64,000 nt of DNA from Methylobacterium sp. Leaf108 (lineage in GTDB: Bacteria > Pseudomonadota > Alphaproteobacteria > Rhizobiales > Beijerinckiaceae), in contig NZ_LMND01000001.1 of NCBI RefSeq assembly GCF_001423265.1, positions 2,128 to 66,127 on the forward strand, read 5' to 3'. A program made the translations under genes and the position numbers. Shown here piece after piece: positions 53,200 to 61,843 of this stretch. Each line of letters opens with the position of its first letter. Position 1 is the first letter of the stretch. The notes below the pieces were generated by a model, which was given only the letters and a program-made list of their open reading frames with translations, had not been told where the DNA came from and did no database searches.

Positions 53200-53529
53200 T
53201 CAACCGTCACCGGAGCGGTGATCGGCCTCGTTTTCGTACCAGGCGGCGTAGCCGGTGTTCCCGACCAGTCTGCGGTTGAGGTCCGGCGCGCCGTCCGTCC
53301 ACCACACCGGGCCGCGTTCGCCGAGGCCGTGCTTTGCGGCGTCGACGGCGGCCCGGGCCCGCGCGATGGCGGCCTCGTCGCCGGCGCGCCTACCCGCCTT
53401 CACGGCGCGGCGCGCATCCATGAGGTCGTGCACCAGGCGGTCGCGGACCGGGCCGGCGAGGTCCGGCCGCTGGCGGCGCCAGAGCCGGCCGCGCACGACG
53501 ATGTAGCGGCCGTCCGGCGTCTCGAGCAC
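53200..53529 (-). CDS. Conserved hypothetical protein, WWTDGAPD motif
   Basis: 109 residues from a GTG at 53529; the N-terminus is uncertain because the frame stays open through the end of dctA. It opens ETPDGRYIVVRGRLWRR, has a helical Arg/Ala-rich middle (DARRAVKAGRRAGD), and a motif GERGPVWWTDGAPDLNRR followed by NTGYAAWY near the end. I recall closely similar proteins in rhizobia-related genomes; function unknown. It follows dctA by 71 bp on the same strand. Confidence 0.65.
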   Translation of the reverse strand: MLETPDGRYIVVRGRLWRRQRPDLAGPVRDRLVHDLMDARRAVKAGRRAGDEAAIARARAAVDAAKHGLGERGPVWWTDGAPDLNRRLVGNTGYAAWYENEADHRSGDG

Positions 53530-53600
53530 CCGCTTGGCTGGATCCTCGCCCTGGACACCCGGCCGGTCGGCGGTCGGGCCCGACCGCGCTCGCGGCCCGG

Positions 53601-54998
53601 TCAGCGCGGGCCTGCCGCCGCCGTCGGCGACGGAGCGACCGCGTCGTCCATATTCGGCGCATGGTCCGAGATATCGGTGCCGATCGAGACCGGATGCGCC
53701 ATGACCTGGGCGAGCTTCTCCTTGTCGAGTTCGCCCTCCCAGCGGGACACGACGATGGTGGCGACACCGTTGCCGATGAGGTTGGTGAGGGCGCGGCACT
53801 CCGACATGAACTTGTCGACGCCGAGCACCAGGGTCATCGCCGCGACCGGAACGGGATTGCCGGGGATGGCGGCGAGCGTCGCGGCCAGGGTGATGAAGCC
53901 CGCACCCGTCACGCCGGAGGCGCCCTTCGACGTCAGCATCGCGACGAGGAAGATCGTCGCGTACTGCCCGACCGTGAGGTCGGCGCCCACCGCCTGCGCC
54001 AGGAACAGCGTGGTGAGCGTCATGTAGATGTTGGTGCCGTCGAGGTTGAACGAGTAGCCGGTCGGGATCACGAGGCCCACCACCGAGTCCGAGGCGCCGA
54101 GGCGCTTCATCTTCGTCATCATGTGCGGCAGCACGGTCTCGGACGACGAGGTGCCGAGCACGATCAGCAACTCGTCCTTGATGTAGGCCAGGAACTTGAT
54201 GATCGAGAAGCCGGCGAAGGCCGCGATGCCGCCGAGCACGACGAAGATGAACAGGAGCGAGGTGGCGTAGAAGGTGCCCACCAGCCACGCGAGGTCGATG
54301 ACCTTGCCGATGCCGTACTGGCCCACCGTGAAGGCCATGGCGCCGAAGGCGCCGATCGGGGCGAGCTTCACGATGAGGCCGATGATGCGGAAGAACATCT
54401 GGCCGACCGCGTCGATGCCGCGCGTGATGCCGGCGCCCCGCTCGCCCATGCCGGTGAGCACGACGCCGGTCAGGATCGAGATCAGGAGCACCTGCAGCAG
54501 GTCTCCGGTGGCGAAGGCGTCGAAGAAGCTCTTGGGAATGATGCCGAGCAGATGGGCGACCGTGGAATCGGAGGCCGCCTTGCTGGCGTAGCCCTCCACC
54601 GCCTTGGCGTCGAGCTTGCTCACGTCCGCTCCGAAACCGGCGCCGGGCTGGACGATCTCGCCCACCAGGATGCCGACGAGCAGGGCCACGGAGGACACCA
54701 CCTCGAAATAGATCAGCGCCTTCAGTCCGACCCGGCCGACCTTCTTGAGGTCGCCGATCGAGGCGATGCCATGGACGATGGTGCAGAAGATGATCGGCGC
54801 GATCATCATCTTGATCAGCGCGATGAAGCCGTCGCCCATCCATTTGAAGGACTTGCCCCACTCCGGGTACAGCCAGCCGACCAGGATGCCGAGGGCGATC
54901 GCGATCAGGACCTGGATGTAGAGGACCCGGTACCAGGGCTCCTTCGACGTCGGCGTGGCCACCGCTGGCGCGGCGGGGGAGGTGATCGTCTGGGCCAT
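53601..54998 (-). CDS. dctA: C4-dicarboxylate:cation symporter DctA
   Basis: 465 residues of the DAACS (glutamate/dicarboxylate) family. The substrate-gate hairpin is [14 protein letters not shown] and the cation/substrate helix is [16 protein letters not shown]; the family-typical late segment [20 protein letters not shown] is present. It imports succinate, malate and fumarate with protons or sodium. Start at 54998 after GAGGAA. The C-terminal tail (about 20 residues, Pro/Ala/Asp-rich) is longer than usual. No DctB/DctD two-component genes adjoin it. Confidence 0.93.
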   Translation of the reverse strand: MAQTITSPAAPAVATPTSKEPWYRVLYIQVLIAIALGILVGWLYPEWGKSFKWMGDGFIALIKMMIAPIIFCTIVHGIASIGDLKKVGRVGLKALIYFEVVSSVALLVGILVGEIVQPGAGFGADVSKLDAKAVEGYASKAASDSTVAHLLGIIPKSFFDAFATGDLLQVLLISILTGVVLTGMGERGAGITRGIDAVGQMFFRIIGLIVKLAPIGAFGAMAFTVGQYGIGKVIDLAWLVGTFYATSLLFIFVVLGGIAAFAGFSIIKFLAYIKDELLIVLGTSSSETVLPHMMTKMKRLGASDSVVGLVIPTGYSFNLDGTNIYMTLTTLFLAQAVGADLTVGQYATIFLVAMLTSKGASGVTGAGFITLAATLAAIPGNPVPVAAMTLVLGVDKFMSECRALTNLIGNGVATIVVSRWEGELDKEKLAQVMAHPVSIGTDISDHAPNMDDAVAPSPTAAAGPR

Positions 54999-55202
54999 GT
55001 TTCCTCGCCTGCGCACGCTTGATCCGCGTGTCGCATCCCGTTCATCGGTCGCGTTGGTTGCAACGCTAGCGATTCTGGTGCGCCCGCTCAATCGCCGAAG
55101 ACGGCGGTGGCGATTTTAATCCCGGCCCTTCGGGAGGACCGACGCCGGCGGCGGCACGCGGATCGCATGTCCCCGAGAGAACGAGCGCACCGCTACCCGC
55201 AC

Positions 55203-55240
55203 GGGCCGTCCGGCTCGCGATACCGCGAGCCGGACGGCCC
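55203..55240 (-). terminator. 17-bp perfect hairpin after the CYTH-like gene
   Basis: Perfect stem of 17 pairs, arms 55203-55219 and 55224-55240, with a four-base ATAC loop, eleven bases past the stop of the minus-strand gene at 55251. It should terminate or cap that message before dctA, even though no T-run follows. Confidence 0.7.
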
Positions 55241-55250
55241 ACGCTCGACC

Positions 55251-56126
55251 CTACTGCTGCGTGCGGCGCGGCCGGACGGTCCAGCGCTCGAAGGAGCCGT
55301 CCTCGTCGCGGGGCGGCTCCTGGGGCGGATGAACGGCGGCGCCGAGCGCCTGCGACAGGCTCTCGAACACGTCTTCCATCCGCGTGTCCGGCGGCGGCTG
55401 TGGCTGGTCGGACTCGTGATCCTCGGCCGGGGCGGGGTCCGTGAAGGGAATATGCGCGGGCGGCATCGGCGCAGCCGCCGCCGCGGCGACCGGCGCGGCC
55501 GCTGCGACCGGAGGAACGCTCCCGACGATGCGGCGCAGGGTGTTGGCGACGCTGCCGTCTTCGGAGGCCTTGGGCGCCGTGTTGTAGCGACCGAAGCCGA
55601 AGCGCGGCTCGACGAGGTCGAGCACGGCATCAAGGGCCGCGTTGCTCAGGGCGATCTCGCCGGGCTGGGGCGCGCCGTTGATGCCGACCGCGTGCCGGTC
55701 GAAGGCCGGGTCGGCCGTCACCTCCGGGCCGAACCACGACGGAACCGCGAAGGCCGCGGCCTCCTCGGCCCCGTCGAAGGCGACGCTGACCATGTCGAGG
55801 GTCGCAGGGGCGACGTAGCGGTCGAGCAGGATCTCCCGCCCCGCCGGAAGCGCGATCACCGTGCGGTCGTAGGCGGCCTTGCCCGAGCAGACGTCGAGCA
55901 GCGCCTCGCCGTGGGCGCGGGGCACCTCCGTGCGTTCCTCGCTGGTCCCGCCGTCGGGCGCCGCGGTCACGAGGACGAGGTGGCAGTTCTGACCGTCGAC
56001 GCGAACGTAGGAGGTCCGTCCCCCCTGGGGAGGGAAATAGCCCTCCGAGATGCGAGACCCGCCCCGCTCCTTGCGGATCAGGCGGACCAGGGACGAGGCG
56101 ACGAGGAACCGGCGGACGACGCTCAT
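55251..56126 (-). CDS. Degenerate CYTH-domain protein with Pro/Ala-rich tail
   Basis: 291 residues. The first 150 residues follow the CYTH (triphosphatase/adenylate cyclase IV) tunnel layout: an opening VRRFLV strand where ExExK would stand, then ISEGYFPPQ, YVRVDGQNCHLVLV, and LLDRYVAPATLDMVSVAF, EVTADPAF. The acidic metal-binding signature at the N-terminus (ExExK) is replaced by VVRRF, so catalysis is unlikely. Residues after about 205 are low-complexity Pro/Ala/Asp-rich. Start at 56126 fits GAGGAG five bases upstream. It may bind polyphosphate or nucleotides without turnover. Confidence 0.6.
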   Translation of the reverse strand: MSVVRRFLVASSLVRLIRKERGGSRISEGYFPPQGGRTSYVRVDGQNCHLVLVTAAPDGGTSEERTEVPRAHGEALLDVCSGKAAYDRTVIALPAGREILLDRYVAPATLDMVSVAFDGAEEAAAFAVPSWFGPEVTADPAFDRHAVGINGAPQPGEIALSNAALDAVLDLVEPRFGFGRYNTAPKASEDGSVANTLRRIVGSVPPVAAAAPVAAAAAAPMPPAHIPFTDPAPAEDHESDQPQPPPDTRMEDVFESLSQALGAAVHPPQEPPRDEDGSFERWTVRPRRTQQ

Positions 56127-56415
56127 ACTCACTCCTCACGGCACTATCGGCCGGCCTCGGGCGATGGTGGCGCCGGACGTCGCGCCCTCTCCCGTCCCTC
56201 CATCGATCCGCGGCCCTCGCGGGACCGCCGTCGACATCCGGGACGAAGACCGTCGTCCGATGCATAGCCTCGGAATCGCCCGCGGGCGGTCCCGCCGACC
56301 GTCGTCATGGCCTAAGGGAAAAGGCGTCGAAATCAAGACGCGGCTCCTCGGGGGAGCGGGACGGTGCTGCATTTGCTCCGCCACCGAGGGCCTTGGCGGT
56401 CTCCGATCCCCTGCG
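56127..56415. other. Gap between msrB and CYTH-like gene
   Basis: About 290 bp with no convincing ORF. It should carry the promoter of the CYTH-like gene. I see no repeat or hairpin of note. Confidence 0.4.
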
Positions 56416-56841
56416 TCAGGCGTTGGGTTCGAAGCGCAGCGAGAGTCCGTTCATGCAATAGCGCAGGCCTGTCGGGGCCGGGCCGTCGTCGAATACGTGG
56501 CCGAGGTGGCCCTTGCAGCGGGCACAGTGGACTTCGGTCCGCGTCATCCAGTGGCTGCGGTCGACCTGCGTCTCGACGGCATCCTCGATCGGGTCGAAGA
56601 AACTCGGCCAGCCGCTGCCGGACTCGAACTTGGTGCCGGTCTGGAACAGGGGCAGGTCGCAGCCGGCGCAATGGAAGGTGCCGGGGCGCTTCTCCGCGTT
56701 GAGACAGCTCGTCCCGGCGCGCTCGGTGCCGTGCTCGCGCAGGACGCGGTACTGCTCCGGCGTCAGGATGCGACGCCATTCGGCGTCCGTCCGTTCGATG
56801 ACCGTCGCGTCGGTGCCGGTCCCCTCGGCGGTATCGCTCAT
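56416..56841 (-). CDS. msrB: Peptide methionine (R)-S-oxide reductase MsrB
   Basis: 141 residues. Repairs oxidised methionine in proteins. The zinc site has Cys58, Cys61, Cys106 and Cys109 (CAGC and CARC), the substrate-binding GSGWPSF is at about 75-81, and the catalytic Cys129 lies in RYCMNG. Cys46 (GTSCLN) is a likely resolving cysteine. Soluble, cytoplasmic. It has its own promoter region upstream, between it and the YihY-family gene. Confidence 0.95.
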   Translation of the reverse strand: MSDTAEGTGTDATVIERTDAEWRRILTPEQYRVLREHGTERAGTSCLNAEKRPGTFHCAGCDLPLFQTGTKFESGSGWPSFFDPIEDAVETQVDRSHWMTRTEVHCARCKGHLGHVFDDGPAPTGLRYCMNGLSLRFEPNA

Positions 56842-56917
56842 GGTGCCCTCCCCTCGTTGTCTCGCCCATGAGATGGGGCGCAGGGCCGTCTTCTTCGAGA
56901 TGGCGCGGCCAAAACCG

Positions 56918-58075
56918 TCAGGTGGCGGCGCCCAAGGTATCGGCCATGCGAGCCTGGCGCAGCCCCATGGGCAGTTCCGGGCCGGTGGTGGTGTCGCGCG
57001 CGGTCTGGTGTTCCATCTCGGCGTTGATCTCGGCCCCGAGCAGGACGATCGTCACCGAAATCCAGATCCAGGTCATGAAGCCGATCACCGCTCCCAGCGA
57101 GCCGTAGGTCTCGTTGTAGTTCCCGAAGCCCGCCACGTACCAGGAGAACAGGATCGAGGCGACGAGCCAGAGGACGCCGGCCACCACGCTGCCGGTGCCG
57201 ACCCAGCGCCAGCGTGCCCGCTCGCGGCTCGGGCCGTAGCGGTAGAGGAGGGAGAGGCCGCCCAGCAGCACCACCAGCATCGCCGGCCAGCGCAGCTGGG
57301 CGAGAAGCCAGGCGTTCTCGCCGAAGCCGACGAAGGTGAGGACGACGGGCAGCACCACCACCCCGGTGAGCGCCAGGATGACGAAGACGAGGGCGCCCAC
57401 CGTGAAGGTCAGCGAGCGCAGGTTCAGCATCACGAAGGAGCGCTTCTCCTCTTCCTCGTAGACGATGTTGAGGGCGTCGAAGATCGCCTTCACCGCCGCG
57501 TTGGCGCTCCACACTGACAGAACGAGCGAGGTGAAGAAGGTCAGCCCGAGGGATTCGTTGCTCTTGCTGGCGATGCGCTTGATCTGCTCGCCGACGATCT
57601 CCACCGCCCCCGACGGCAACACGCCCTGCATCGCCGAGACGTGTTCGTTGATCACGTTGGCGTCGGCGAACAGGCCGTAGCAGCTCACCAGCGCCGCGAT
57701 GGCCGGCACCAGCGACAGCAGGGTGTAGAAGGTCACGCCGCCGGCCACCGACAGCACCCGGTCCTTGTTGAACTCGACGAAGACCCGGTAGCCGATGTCC
57801 TTCCAGCCCGAGGCCGGGATCTCGGCGGGAGTGCTGGCAGCCCGTCCTCGATGGACCTCGGCGGCGGCCACGCTGCGCGCCTCGCTGCCGCTCAGGGACA
57901 GGGCGCCCTCCCCCTCGGGCTGCGGCGGCCCGGGCCTCGCACGCGCCGGATCGGCGCCGCCCCTGGCGCGGAGGGAGGCCGCAGCCAGGCCGATGAGGGC
58001 GACGCCCATCACGCCCGTCCAGAGCCACGCCGCGGCTGTCTCGGGGCGGGTTTCGGGTCGAGGGGGCGATGACAT
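56918..58075 (-). CDS. YihY/BrkB-family inner membrane protein
   Basis: 385 residues. An N-terminal cytoplasmic or single-helix segment with a Pro/Ala linker is followed by the conserved YihY region: FNKDRVLSVAGGVTFYTLLSLVPAIAA, then six helices including LGLTFFTSLVLSVWSANAAVKAIFDALN and YNETYGSLGAVIGFMTWIW. Long known as ribonuclease BN by mistake, this family is now of unknown transport or envelope role. The start at 58075 is the first ATG that gives a plausible first helix. Confidence 0.88.
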   Translation of the reverse strand: MSSPPRPETRPETAAAWLWTGVMGVALIGLAAASLRARGGADPARARPGPPQPEGEGALSLSGSEARSVAAAEVHRGRAASTPAEIPASGWKDIGYRVFVEFNKDRVLSVAGGVTFYTLLSLVPAIAALVSCYGLFADANVINEHVSAMQGVLPSGAVEIVGEQIKRIASKSNESLGLTFFTSLVLSVWSANAAVKAIFDALNIVYEEEEKRSFVMLNLRSLTFTVGALVFVILALTGVVVLPVVLTFVGFGENAWLLAQLRWPAMLVVLLGGLSLLYRYGPSRERARWRWVGTGSVVAGVLWLVASILFSWYVAGFGNYNETYGSLGAVIGFMTWIWISVTIVLLGAEINAEMEHQTARDTTTGPELPMGLRQARMADTLGAAT

Positions 58076-58178
58076 GGGGCAACCGGGATCGACGGGGGCA
58101 TGCGCCCGCCCTGCCTCGGGGCAGAACGGTGCGGTGGGCAGGCCCGCATCCGCGCTCGAGGCAGATACCGGTTTTCGG

Positions 58179-59699
58179 TCAGCCCCGGTAGAGCCCCGCG
58201 TGGGTGTCGCGCAGGAGGTTCTTCTGGACCTTGCCCATGGCGTTGCGCGGCAGTTCGTCGGCGAACAGGATGCGCTTGGGGCATTTGAAGCGGGCGAGCC
58301 GCCCCTCCAGCGTGCGCAGGATCTCCGCCTCGCCGGGTGCATCGGGCCGGGCCACGACGACGGCGGTGACGCCCTCGCCGAAATCGGCGTGGGGCAGGCC
58401 GATCACGGCCGATTCGACGACGCCGGGCAGGGCGTCGATCTCGTTCTCGACCTCCTTCGGGTAGACGTTGTAGCCGCCGGTGATGATGAGGTCCTTGCCG
58501 CGCCCGACGATGTGGACGTAGCCGCGGGCGTCGATCTTGCCGAGATCGCCGGTGATGAAGAACCCGTCGGTCTTGAACTCGGCCGCCGTCTTCTCCGGCA
58601 TGCGCCAGTAGCCCTTGAACACGTTGGGGCCCTTGACCTCGATCATGCCGACGGCGTCGGCCGGCAGGTGCGCCCCGGTCTCGGGGTCCACCACCCGCAC
58701 GGCGACCCCGTCCAGGGGCAAGCCCACGGTGCCGGCGATGCGGTCGCCCTCGTAGGGGTTGGAGGTGTTCATGTTGGTCTCGGTCATGCCGTAGCGTTCG
58801 AGGATGGCGTGGCCGGTGCGCGCCTGCCAGTCGCGGTGCGTCTCGGCGAGGAGCGGCGCCGAGCCCGACACGAACAGGCGGATCGCGGCGGTCGCCTCGG
58901 GCGTCAGGCCCGGCTCCTTGAGGAGGCGGGTGTAGAAGGTCGGCACGCCCATCATCGTGGTGGCGCGCGGCATCAGGGCGAGGATCTGCTTGGCGTCGAA
59001 CTTCGACAGGAAGATCATCCCGGCGCCGCTGGCGAGCACGACGTTGGTCGCCACGAACAAGCCGTGGGTGTGGAACACCGGCAGGGCGTGAATCAGCACG
59101 TCGTCGGCGTCGAAACGCCAGGTCTGCGCCAGGGTCACCGCGTTCGAGGCGAGGTTGGCATGGGTCAGCATCGCGCCCTTGGAGCGCCCGGTGGTGCCGG
59201 ATGTGTAGAGGATGGCGGCCAGATCGTCGGGGTCGCGGGCGACGTCGGCGAAGTCGGGATCGGCCGCGTCCGCCGCCTCGGCGATGGCCCCGCGTCCGGA
59301 GGCGTCGAGGGTCGTCACGCGGCCGACGCCGGCGGCGGTGGCCACCGGCTCCAGGCTCTCGCGCCGGGCCGGATCGCAGACGAACAGGGCGGGTTCGGCG
59401 TCCGCGAGGAAATACGCCACCTCGGCGGCGGTGTAGGCTGTGTTCAAGGGCAGGAAGACCGCGCCGGCCCGCACGGCGCCGAGATAGAGGAACACGACCT
59501 CGGCGCTCTTCTCGACCTGCACCGCCACGCGGTCGCCGGGCCCCACGCCGAGACCGACCAGGGCGGCGGCATAGGCGCCGGACCGCGCGACGAGATCGGC
59601 ATAGCTGTAGCGCGTGCCCTCGCCGGTCTCGATCACCGTCTTGGCGGCGGGATCGGCCGGCAGGTTCGCGCGGACGAGGTCGAACAGGGTCTGGCTCAT
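58179..59699 (-). CDS. matB: Malonyl-CoA (methylmalonyl-CoA) synthetase MatB
   Basis: 506-residue ANL-superfamily acyl-CoA ligase. Core motifs are YTSGTTGRSKGAM (ATP loop), YGMTETNM, and GDLGKIDARGYVHIVGRGKD; the C-terminal catalytic Lys is in RNAMGKVQK. The MatB-like N-terminus MSQTLFDLVRANLP and its length agree. It forms malonyl-CoA from malonate, CoA and ATP. It follows the malonyl-CoA decarboxylase gene on the same strand with a 48-bp gap, the usual malonate-utilisation pair. No matC-type transporter is beside it. Confidence 0.92.
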   Translation of the reverse strand: MSQTLFDLVRANLPADPAAKTVIETGEGTRYSYADLVARSGAYAAALVGLGVGPGDRVAVQVEKSAEVVFLYLGAVRAGAVFLPLNTAYTAAEVAYFLADAEPALFVCDPARRESLEPVATAAGVGRVTTLDASGRGAIAEAADAADPDFADVARDPDDLAAILYTSGTTGRSKGAMLTHANLASNAVTLAQTWRFDADDVLIHALPVFHTHGLFVATNVVLASGAGMIFLSKFDAKQILALMPRATTMMGVPTFYTRLLKEPGLTPEATAAIRLFVSGSAPLLAETHRDWQARTGHAILERYGMTETNMNTSNPYEGDRIAGTVGLPLDGVAVRVVDPETGAHLPADAVGMIEVKGPNVFKGYWRMPEKTAAEFKTDGFFITGDLGKIDARGYVHIVGRGKDLIITGGYNVYPKEVENEIDALPGVVESAVIGLPHADFGEGVTAVVVARPDAPGEAEILRTLEGRLARFKCPKRILFADELPRNAMGKVQKNLLRDTHAGLYRG

Positions 59700-59747
59700 G
59701 GGCGGCGATGCTGACTCGTTAAGACCGGCGGTCCCGACGCGGGGCAC

Positions 59748-61154
59748 TCAGGCCTCCGCGAGGGCGACGGCGCGCGGCGGCGGCAGGTTGGCGCGCAACT
59801 CCCGGGTGACGGCGCTGGACGCCGAGACGGTGCCGAGGTTGGCGTAGGTTTCGTGGTTCTTCTCGATGGCGGCAAGGTCGTAGAGGTAGTTGACCATCAG
59901 GCCATAGGATTGCGCCAGCCCCTTGCCCGAGACGTCGCCGAGGAAGTTCATGCGTTCGAGCCGGGCGCCGTTGCCGAGGTGGAACCGGGCGACCGGATCG
60001 ACGGGGCGGGCGCGATCGGTCTTGGCCCGCAGGAAGTAGGCGGCGGCTGCCGGCAGCAGCGCCTTGCGCACCGCCTCGGACTTGGTCTTGTCGGTGGCCC
60101 AATCCGGGGCGTCGAGCAGGCGCAGGGCCTCGACGTCCTCGCGGGTGAGGCTGAGCGGCGCCTCCGCCCGGCGCTCGCGGTCGAGCCATTTGGCGAAACC
60201 CGGCACCGGCGACAGGGTGACGAAGGTCTTGAGGCTCGGGATGTCGCGGGCCAGGTCCTCCACCACCTGCTTGATCAGGAAGTTGCCGAAGGTGACGCCG
60301 GCCAGGCCCTTCTGGCAGTTCGAGATCGAGTAGAAGATGGCGGTGTTGGCCGCCCGCAGCGGCAATGCCTGGCGGTCGTGCGCCAGGATCGGCGCGATCG
60401 CCGGGGCGATGCCGGCGGTCAGCGCCACCTCCACGAAGATCAGGGGCTCGTCGACCAGGGCCGGATGGAAGAAGGCGAAGCAGCGCCGGTCCTGCGGCTC
60501 GATCCGGCGGCGCAGGTCGTCCCAGCCGGCGATCTCGTGCACCGCCTCGTAGCGGATGATCTTCTCGAGGATGTGCGCCGGCGTCGTCCAGTCGATGTGC
60601 CGCAGGACGAGGAAGCCGCGGTTGAACCAGGACGCGAACAGGTGCTCGAAATCGTTGTCGAGACTGTCGGCCGCCTCGATCAGGGCGTGGTCGTCACCGG
60701 CCGCGCGCAGGTCGCGGCGTAGGGTCATCAGGTCCTCGCGCATCCGCACCAGGGCGAGCGTGCCGTCGCGGGCGAGGTTGAGGCGCCGGATCAGTTCCTG
60801 GCTGCGCGGCTCGGCGGACTTGTGGAGGACGCCGAGGGCCGCCCGCGTCGGATTGGCGCGGTACGTCGTGATCGCGTCCTCGATCCCGGTGTGATCGGCG
60901 CCGAACTCCATGGCCACGAGGCGCAGGAACGTCCCGCGCTCCTCGCGAGACAGGGAGGTGTAGCGTTCGAGGATCAGGCGCGCGAGCGCGACCCCGGATG
61001 CCTCGCCGCGCCGCGAGATCAGATCCTCGCACAAGCCGACGAGTTCGATGGCGTTGGCCCGGGCGGCAAGGTCGCCCCGCCCGAAGCCGATCAGGTCGCG
61101 CCCGCGATCGCTGATCGTTTGAATGAGGTCGCCGAAGAAGGAGATCGCCGCCAT
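59748..61154 (-). CDS. matA: Malonyl-CoA decarboxylase MatA
   Basis: 468 residues. A helical N-terminal domain (to about 180) is followed by the GNAT-like catalytic domain with the Ser of SISNCQKGLAG and the His of ARFHLGNGARLERMNFLGD. It decarboxylates malonyl-CoA to acetyl-CoA. With MatB this lets malonate enter central metabolism. It is transcribed first of the pair. The N-terminus MAAISFFGDLIQTISDRG is the normal start. Confidence 0.94.
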   Translation of the reverse strand: MAAISFFGDLIQTISDRGRDLIGFGRGDLAARANAIELVGLCEDLISRRGEASGVALARLILERYTSLSREERGTFLRLVAMEFGADHTGIEDAITTYRANPTRAALGVLHKSAEPRSQELIRRLNLARDGTLALVRMREDLMTLRRDLRAAGDDHALIEAADSLDNDFEHLFASWFNRGFLVLRHIDWTTPAHILEKIIRYEAVHEIAGWDDLRRRIEPQDRRCFAFFHPALVDEPLIFVEVALTAGIAPAIAPILAHDRQALPLRAANTAIFYSISNCQKGLAGVTFGNFLIKQVVEDLARDIPSLKTFVTLSPVPGFAKWLDRERRAEAPLSLTREDVEALRLLDAPDWATDKTKSEAVRKALLPAAAAYFLRAKTDRARPVDPVARFHLGNGARLERMNFLGDVSGKGLAQSYGLMVNYLYDLAAIEKNHETYANLGTVSASSAVTRELRANLPPPRAVALAEA

Positions 61155-61290
61155 GCCGAGTCGCCTGAGCCTTCACCCCTGGAGCGATGCCGACCACGAC
61201 GGAAGAGGGTGTCCGACCGGCATCGCACTCTAGGATGCCTCGCGTGCGAGGGCCAGTCTCAAGCCGCGGCGGCGACCGTGGCCGGCGGCG

Positions 61291-61494
61291 TCAGCGGTGC
61301 CCGCCCGCGAGGCCTTCGATGCGGGCGCAATCGGCCCGCAGGCGCCAATCATCGATGCCGTGCTGGCGGGCGAACCGGATTTCGGCCGCGCGCAACGCAC
61401 GGCCCGCATCCCGCGCCCGGGCGATCTCCACGGATCCGATCGTGAACGGAACGCCCATGATCTCCCTGGCGAAAGCGACACGGTAGCTCGGCAT
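61291..61494 (-). CDS. Small conserved-looking hypothetical protein
   Basis: 67 residues from the ATG at 61494 with a GGAG site six bases upstream (an ATG four codons earlier contains that site). Sequence MPSYRVAFAREIMGVPFTIG then a helical Arg/Ala-rich half (EIARARDAGRALRAAEIRF) ending GGHR. It has no signal peptide or membrane helix. I do not know the family with certainty. It is divergent from the MFS gene at 61844. Confidence 0.5.
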   Translation of the reverse strand: MPSYRVAFAREIMGVPFTIGSVEIARARDAGRALRAAEIRFARQHGIDDWRLRADCARIEGLAGGHR

Positions 61495-61644
61495 GGCAAA
61501 CTCCATGGTTCGGACGAACGGGACACGCGGTGACGCAAACCACACATCAGCGCGACACGACGTATCCCGTCCATCAAACGCGATGACCGGCCACCTGCCA
61601 AGCACTGGATGGCGGGGGCCGGGCCGTTCGATCAGTGATCGACA

Positions 61645-61666
61645 ACACAACCTATATGGGTTGTGT
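61645..61666. promoter_or_regulatory. Operator-like palindrome, ACACAACC/GGTTGTGT
   Basis: Perfect 8-bp arms ACACAACC (61645-61652) and GGTTGTGT (61659-61666) around the six-base centre TATATG. The symmetry, AT-rich centre and place in a divergent promoter region suggest a site for a dimeric repressor, for example of the MarR, HxlR or TetR type, controlling the MFS exporter. No regulator gene is adjacent. Confidence 0.6.
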
Positions 61667-61681
61667 CAAATCGATCGACAA

Positions 61682-61749
61682 GTCCGGCTCCATGGCGAGG
61701 CTTAGTTCATGGCGGGTCCGGCTCCATGGCGAGTCCGGCTCCATGAGCG
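61682..61749. repeat. 17-bp tandem repeat, four units
   Basis: Units begin at 61682, 61699, 61716 and 61733. Units one and three are identical (GTCCGGCTCCATGGCGA); unit four differs in the last bases, and unit two is diverged but keeps the CATGGCG part and the phase. It lies 95-160 bp upstream of the MFS start. Confidence 0.8.
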
Positions 61750-61843
61750 GTCCGCAGCCTCGGCCCTCCGCGCGCGCGGGTTGTTCGTGCCGGCCAGGAC
61801 GCGTACCCCGCCGCGACCGAACCAAGGCGGGCACCGACATCCC

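Larger units (their letters stand above)
61495..61843. other. Divergent promoter region of MFS gene and small hypothetical
   Basis: 349 bp without an ORF I would call. GC is lower between 61540 and 61680 than in the flanks. It contains an operator-like palindrome at 61645-61666 and four 17-bp tandem units at 61682-61749; both are listed separately. The MFS start codon follows 94 bp after the repeat. Confidence 0.6.
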
